A DNA stretch of 64,000 nucleotides from CBDCZY01 sp965224745. Lineage in GTDB: Bacteria > Pseudomonadota > Gammaproteobacteria > Methylococcales > Methylomonadaceae. Position numbers and translations under genes: made by a program. Of this stretch, positions 61,408 through 64,000 are shown piece after piece; position 1 is the first letter of the stretch, and every line of letters starts with the position of its first letter. The stretch spans positions 620,001 through 684,000 of the forward strand of contig CBDCZY010000002.1 in assembly GCA_965224745.1 (NCBI GenBank), given 5' to 3'. Under the pieces are notes generated by a model. That model saw only the letters and a program-made list of their open reading frames with translations, was not told the DNA's origin and made no database searches.

Positions 61408-62604
61408 TTAATTTGCAAAGCTTAGATTCTCAAAACCCTGCTTATACACAACAACCTGATCTCGTCCATTTTGTTTAGCTTCGTATAACGCCATATCCGA
61501 TTGGTGAATCAAACGATCAACTGTGAATTTATGATCCTTTCCCATTTGATAATCAAAGTAGCAAACACCAATACTCACCGTTATATTCACTGATTCCTCG
61601 GCAAAAAACCAAGCTAACAACTGAACACTTTTCCTAACTTTTTCAGCCAACAAAATTCCTGTCTCGTAATCAGTATTGGTAAAAACAATCACAAACTCTT
61701 CACCACCGAGCCTGGATAAAATGTCAACATCTCTTACCATTGTTTTAAGCGTCGAGGCTACATCCTTCAAAACTTTATCGCCAGCGGGATGACCATAGTT
61801 ATCGTTAATATCTTTAAAATAATCTAGATCGAGCAATAAACAACAAAGGGGATGTTTGTGTCGAATAGCATACGATAATGCAGTTTCAGTTTGCGAATAC
61901 AAGTACCGCCGATTATGAAGGCCTGTTAATTCATCAATGATCGACATGGCTTCAAAACGGTCTTTTAATGTTTTGAGATGATCCAAGGTTTTTTCTAGAG
62001 CTTCAGTCCGTTCAGCTATCTTGAATTCCATCTGTTGAAATAGTCTCGATTTAGTCAACAATTGACTCAACAGATTCTTATAAACATCAATAAGTCTAAC
62101 TTGCCATTCCGAAAAATAATAAGCCTCAGGGTGGGAAATATTGATTACTCCAAACAACTTATCTTCACAATTGACGGGCGCACTCAAAATGGAACCTGAT
62201 TTGTTCCAGTCGGTAGTCGAGCTTTTTATTTCGAAAAAGGCATCTGTGGATGTATTGGCACAATGCTGAATTTCTCCGCTTTGGGCCGCCAAGCCAATAA
62301 TACCTTTGCCTATTTCAAATTGGCTTTCTATCAACGGACCGCTGCTGAGATAATTAGATTCATCCCAATTCACACCGGTTAGATAAACCAGCTTATTTTG
62401 TTCGTTTAACCGATAAAAGGAACAACGACCAGCCCCCTGATTTTTTAATAATATGGTCAGTGCTTGCTGAACAAGCTGCTTTTCTTCGATGGATTGCGCT
62501 TCCAATTCGGAGAGCTCTTTGATGATGGACAAAGAATCCACTAGTTCGAAGATAACGTGATGCAAGGCTTCTTGATTTAAAGAGTCCTTGTCAACAGCGT
62601 CCAT
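61408..62604 (-). CDS. GAF-GGDEF diguanylate cyclase
   Basis: Makes the second messenger c-di-GMP. An N-terminal GAF-like sensor domain (about residues 40-195) carries GRCSFYRLNEQNKLVYL and GKGIIGLAAQSGEIQHC, then a coiled segment (about 200-225), then GGDEF (about 228-385). The active site is GGEEF in DILSRLGGEEFVIVF, and the inhibitory I-site RxxD (RDVD) lies five residues before it, so product inhibition is likely. No membrane segment, so it is cytoplasmic. Its start is four bases after the HDOD gene on the same strand: one transcript. Confidence 0.93.
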   Translation of the reverse strand: MDAVDKDSLNQEALHHVIFELVDSLSIIKELSELEAQSIEEKQLVQQALTILLKNQGAGRCSFYRLNEQNKLVYLTGVNWDESNYLSSGPLIESQFEIGKGIIGLAAQSGEIQHCANTSTDAFFEIKSSTTDWNKSGSILSAPVNCEDKLFGVINISHPEAYYFSEWQVRLIDVYKNLLSQLLTKSRLFQQMEFKIAERTEALEKTLDHLKTLKDRFEAMSIIDELTGLHNRRYLYSQTETALSYAIRHKHPLCCLLLDLDYFKDINDNYGHPAGDKVLKDVASTLKTMVRDVDILSRLGGEEFVIVFTNTDYETGILLAEKVRKSVQLLAWFFAEESVNITVSIGVCYFDYQMGKDHKFTVDRLIHQSDMALYEAKQNGRDQVVVYKQGFENLSFAN

Positions 62605-62608
62605 GTAC

Positions 62609-63469
62609 TTAGCCCCCGACCAGGATCCCAGCTAATTCTTCTATGTCACTTGCTTTTGACTGGATGACATCAAATACGGTTTTCATATTCTCAACTGTAA
62701 CGCCTATTTCAGGAATACCCGCTAATGAAAATTCTGCATCGGGTTGAAAATACAGCTGCTTTGCCAACGGCGAGATAGCTCGCAGCAAATGGAGTACAGG
62801 CGCATACTTTCCCAGATAATCTTGATTGCTATATTCCTGCAATAGCGTTGTATATAATGTTGGCAACTTCCAATGATCCATTAACAAAGCGCCCAAATAG
62901 TAGTGGTCTAACCCGTAAGCTTCCTTAATCAAGGGGGTCAATCCTTGTTCATCTTCTGCCGCTTTGCTGAAAATTTCATGCATGCGTTTTGGCTCCGTAC
63001 TTACCATCGCTAATAAACCGATATGCAGCAGCAGGCCAGACGTATAAGCCACGGTATTTTCGATTTTCTCATCTGTTTGAACGAACCGATTTAACTTTTC
63101 CATCAAAGCGCCGGTCACAAACGAGCAAAACCAAAATTGCTTTGTGTCGAACTGCTTACAGTTTGATGTATCGATAACGTCGTTGAATACAATCCCGTAA
63201 GTAATAGACTTAACGAAACTCAAACCTAGTACTCGAATAATGGCTTGTTCTAACGTCAGGATTTTCCCCGCATGACCAAAATAAGCCGAATTGGCTAATC
63301 CAATCAATCGACCCGTTAACTCAGGCGATTTAGATAAAACATTCACCAGTTTAGAGATATCAATATCGGGATCATTGATTGCAACTAAAGTTTGTTGCGC
63401 TGTTTCCGGTAATGGGGGAATACAGTTAAGTTTTAAAATTTTTAAGCCAATTTCTTCTTCGTTACCCAC
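62609..63469 (-). CDS. HDOD-domain signalling protein
   Basis: Protein of 286 residues with a HDOD domain (about 15-210), a degenerate HD-type output domain of bacterial signalling. LNCIPPLPETAQQTLVAIND opens it, followed by VNVLSKSPELTGRLIGLANS and IRVLGLSFVKSITYGIVFND. The His-Asp pair of active HD domains is not conserved in full, so it is probably non-catalytic. Co-transcribed with the diguanylate cyclase four bases downstream, it may control or sense c-di-GMP output. Confidence 0.9.
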   Translation of the reverse strand: MGNEEEIGLKILKLNCIPPLPETAQQTLVAINDPDIDISKLVNVLSKSPELTGRLIGLANSAYFGHAGKILTLEQAIIRVLGLSFVKSITYGIVFNDVIDTSNCKQFDTKQFWFCSFVTGALMEKLNRFVQTDEKIENTVAYTSGLLLHIGLLAMVSTEPKRMHEIFSKAAEDEQGLTPLIKEAYGLDHYYLGALLMDHWKLPTLYTTLLQEYSNQDYLGKYAPVLHLLRAISPLAKQLYFQPDAEFSLAGIPEIGVTVENMKTVFDVIQSKASDIEELAGILVGG

Positions 63470-63659
63470 AGACAGTTCCTTTTTTAAGCTAATTGATCAA
63501 CCAAAATTTAACAATCATGACTATAACCATAGTCAATTGTTATCATTTAGCAATCATTCTTTAACTTGCTAATCATTAAGTTAGCTATAGGAAAAACGAT
63601 GTAATACTCTGAATTTACTGATCCTCTCAGAAACCTGCCCGAATCAAAACTCAACCTGC

Positions 63660-64000
63660 TTAACTATTGAGTATTAATTGACGACATAAACCCTGATAAC
63701 CGCCTTGTTGTTTAATGCCATCATTAAAAATAATAAGGGTAATTATTTTATGTTGTAATGGTTTGATGCGCACAATGACAACCCAAGGTGTAATAACAGT
63801 TGTGTGTACAATCGTGGTCTGAGAATAAAACTGATCATCAATCTTTAGTTGAAATCCCGCGGCTTTTGAAAACATCAAAGACGTTGATTCAGCTTGCCAA
63901 AGACCCTGTTTGAGATAGTAAATTAAACTGCCAAAAATCAGCACACTTACTAAGCCTTGTAACAAAACTGGGATATTTGCTAATAAACACCCGGTTAAAG
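63660..64000 (-). CDS. YgfX-like membrane protein, 5' end outside the window
   Basis: The frame stays open to the window edge; the internal TTG at 63965 is probably not the start. Two hydrophobic segments (TGCLLANIPVLLQGLVSVLI and the following stretch) precede a small beta-rich cytoplasmic part with SKAAGFQLKIDDQFYSQTTI and VITPWVVIVRIKPL and a C-terminal GYQGLCRQLIL. This layout and the VTPW pattern match YgfX (CptA), a small inner-membrane protein usually beside sdhE. sdhE would be expected just beyond position 64000. Confidence 0.6.
   Translation of the reverse strand, partial: LTGCLLANIPVLLQGLVSVLIFGSLIYYLKQGLWQAESTSLMFSKAAGFQLKIDDQFYSQTTIVHTTVITPWVVIVRIKPLQHKIITLIIFNDGIKQQGGYQGLCRQLILNS

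Overview
The window looks like chromosomal DNA from an AT-rich gammaproteobacterium. Supporting loci are lipB-lipA, queG-nnr-tsaE-amiC, lpxH, trmJ-cysE, suhB, ychF, cysS, speA and a YgfX-like partial gene at the right edge. Outer-membrane lipid A chemistry (LpxH), lipoproteins and periplasmic enzymes indicate a Gram-negative cell. The genus cannot be fixed from sequence reading alone; an ebo cluster together with a GH57-rich alpha-glucan cluster would fit an environmental lineage such as a methanotroph or sulfur oxidiser, but that is inference.

Layout. 1-5931: ebo (edb-type) cluster eboB-eboC-eboD-eboE-eboF plus a TMEM220-like membrane protein, all overlapping and probably one transcript whose eboA lies left of the window. 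5957-8686 (minus): speA and a 3-hydroxyisobutyrate-dehydrogenase-like reductase. 8967-10538 (minus): secreted CAP-domain protein with a Pro-rich repeat linker. 11120-14891: speE followed by an ART-like gene split by an IS1-family element, itself split by an ISKra4-like element. 15061-16812: divergent exported ATP-dependent DNA ligase and endonuclease I. 17021-19410 (minus): Crp/Fnr regulator, nucleoside-phosphorylase-like protein, GT2. 19512-21111: lipB-lipA. 21143-21735: small orphan ORF and a group II intron 3' remnant. 21878-27039: UbiA-type prenyltransferase, methyltransferase, alkaline-phosphatase-superfamily protein and GT39-like membrane glycosyltransferase. 27055-33063: transporter remnant and a three-deep nest of insertion sequences (IS21 in IS3 in IS1634). 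33270-40789: conserved housekeeping block. 40910-41437: DUF2780 lipoprotein. 41575-50527 (minus): alpha-glucan cluster (DUF4912, GH57 branching enzyme, GlgA, GH13, two GH57). 50528-56883: sparse region with two unknown genes, small palindromic elements, an IS110 remnant and a glycosyltransferase. 56884-64000: cysE, trmJ, suhB, an unknown lipoprotein, tRNA-Met, ychF, a GAF-GGDEF and an HDOD protein, and a partial YgfX-like gene.

How it works together. The ebo enzymes are expected to make or move a small, probably prenylated, metabolite across the cytoplasmic membrane. The 21.9-27.0 kb locus repeats the pairing of a UbiA-type enzyme with a phosphatase-superfamily protein and adds sugar-transfer genes, suggesting a lipid-linked sugar. 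The alpha-glucan cluster carries elongation (GlgA), branching (GH57) and several glucan-modifying enzymes, but no glgC or glgP here. SpeA and SpeE together support polyamine synthesis. Mobile DNA is concentrated in 12.2-14.4 and 27.4-33.1 kb, where target duplications allow the order of insertion to be read directly.
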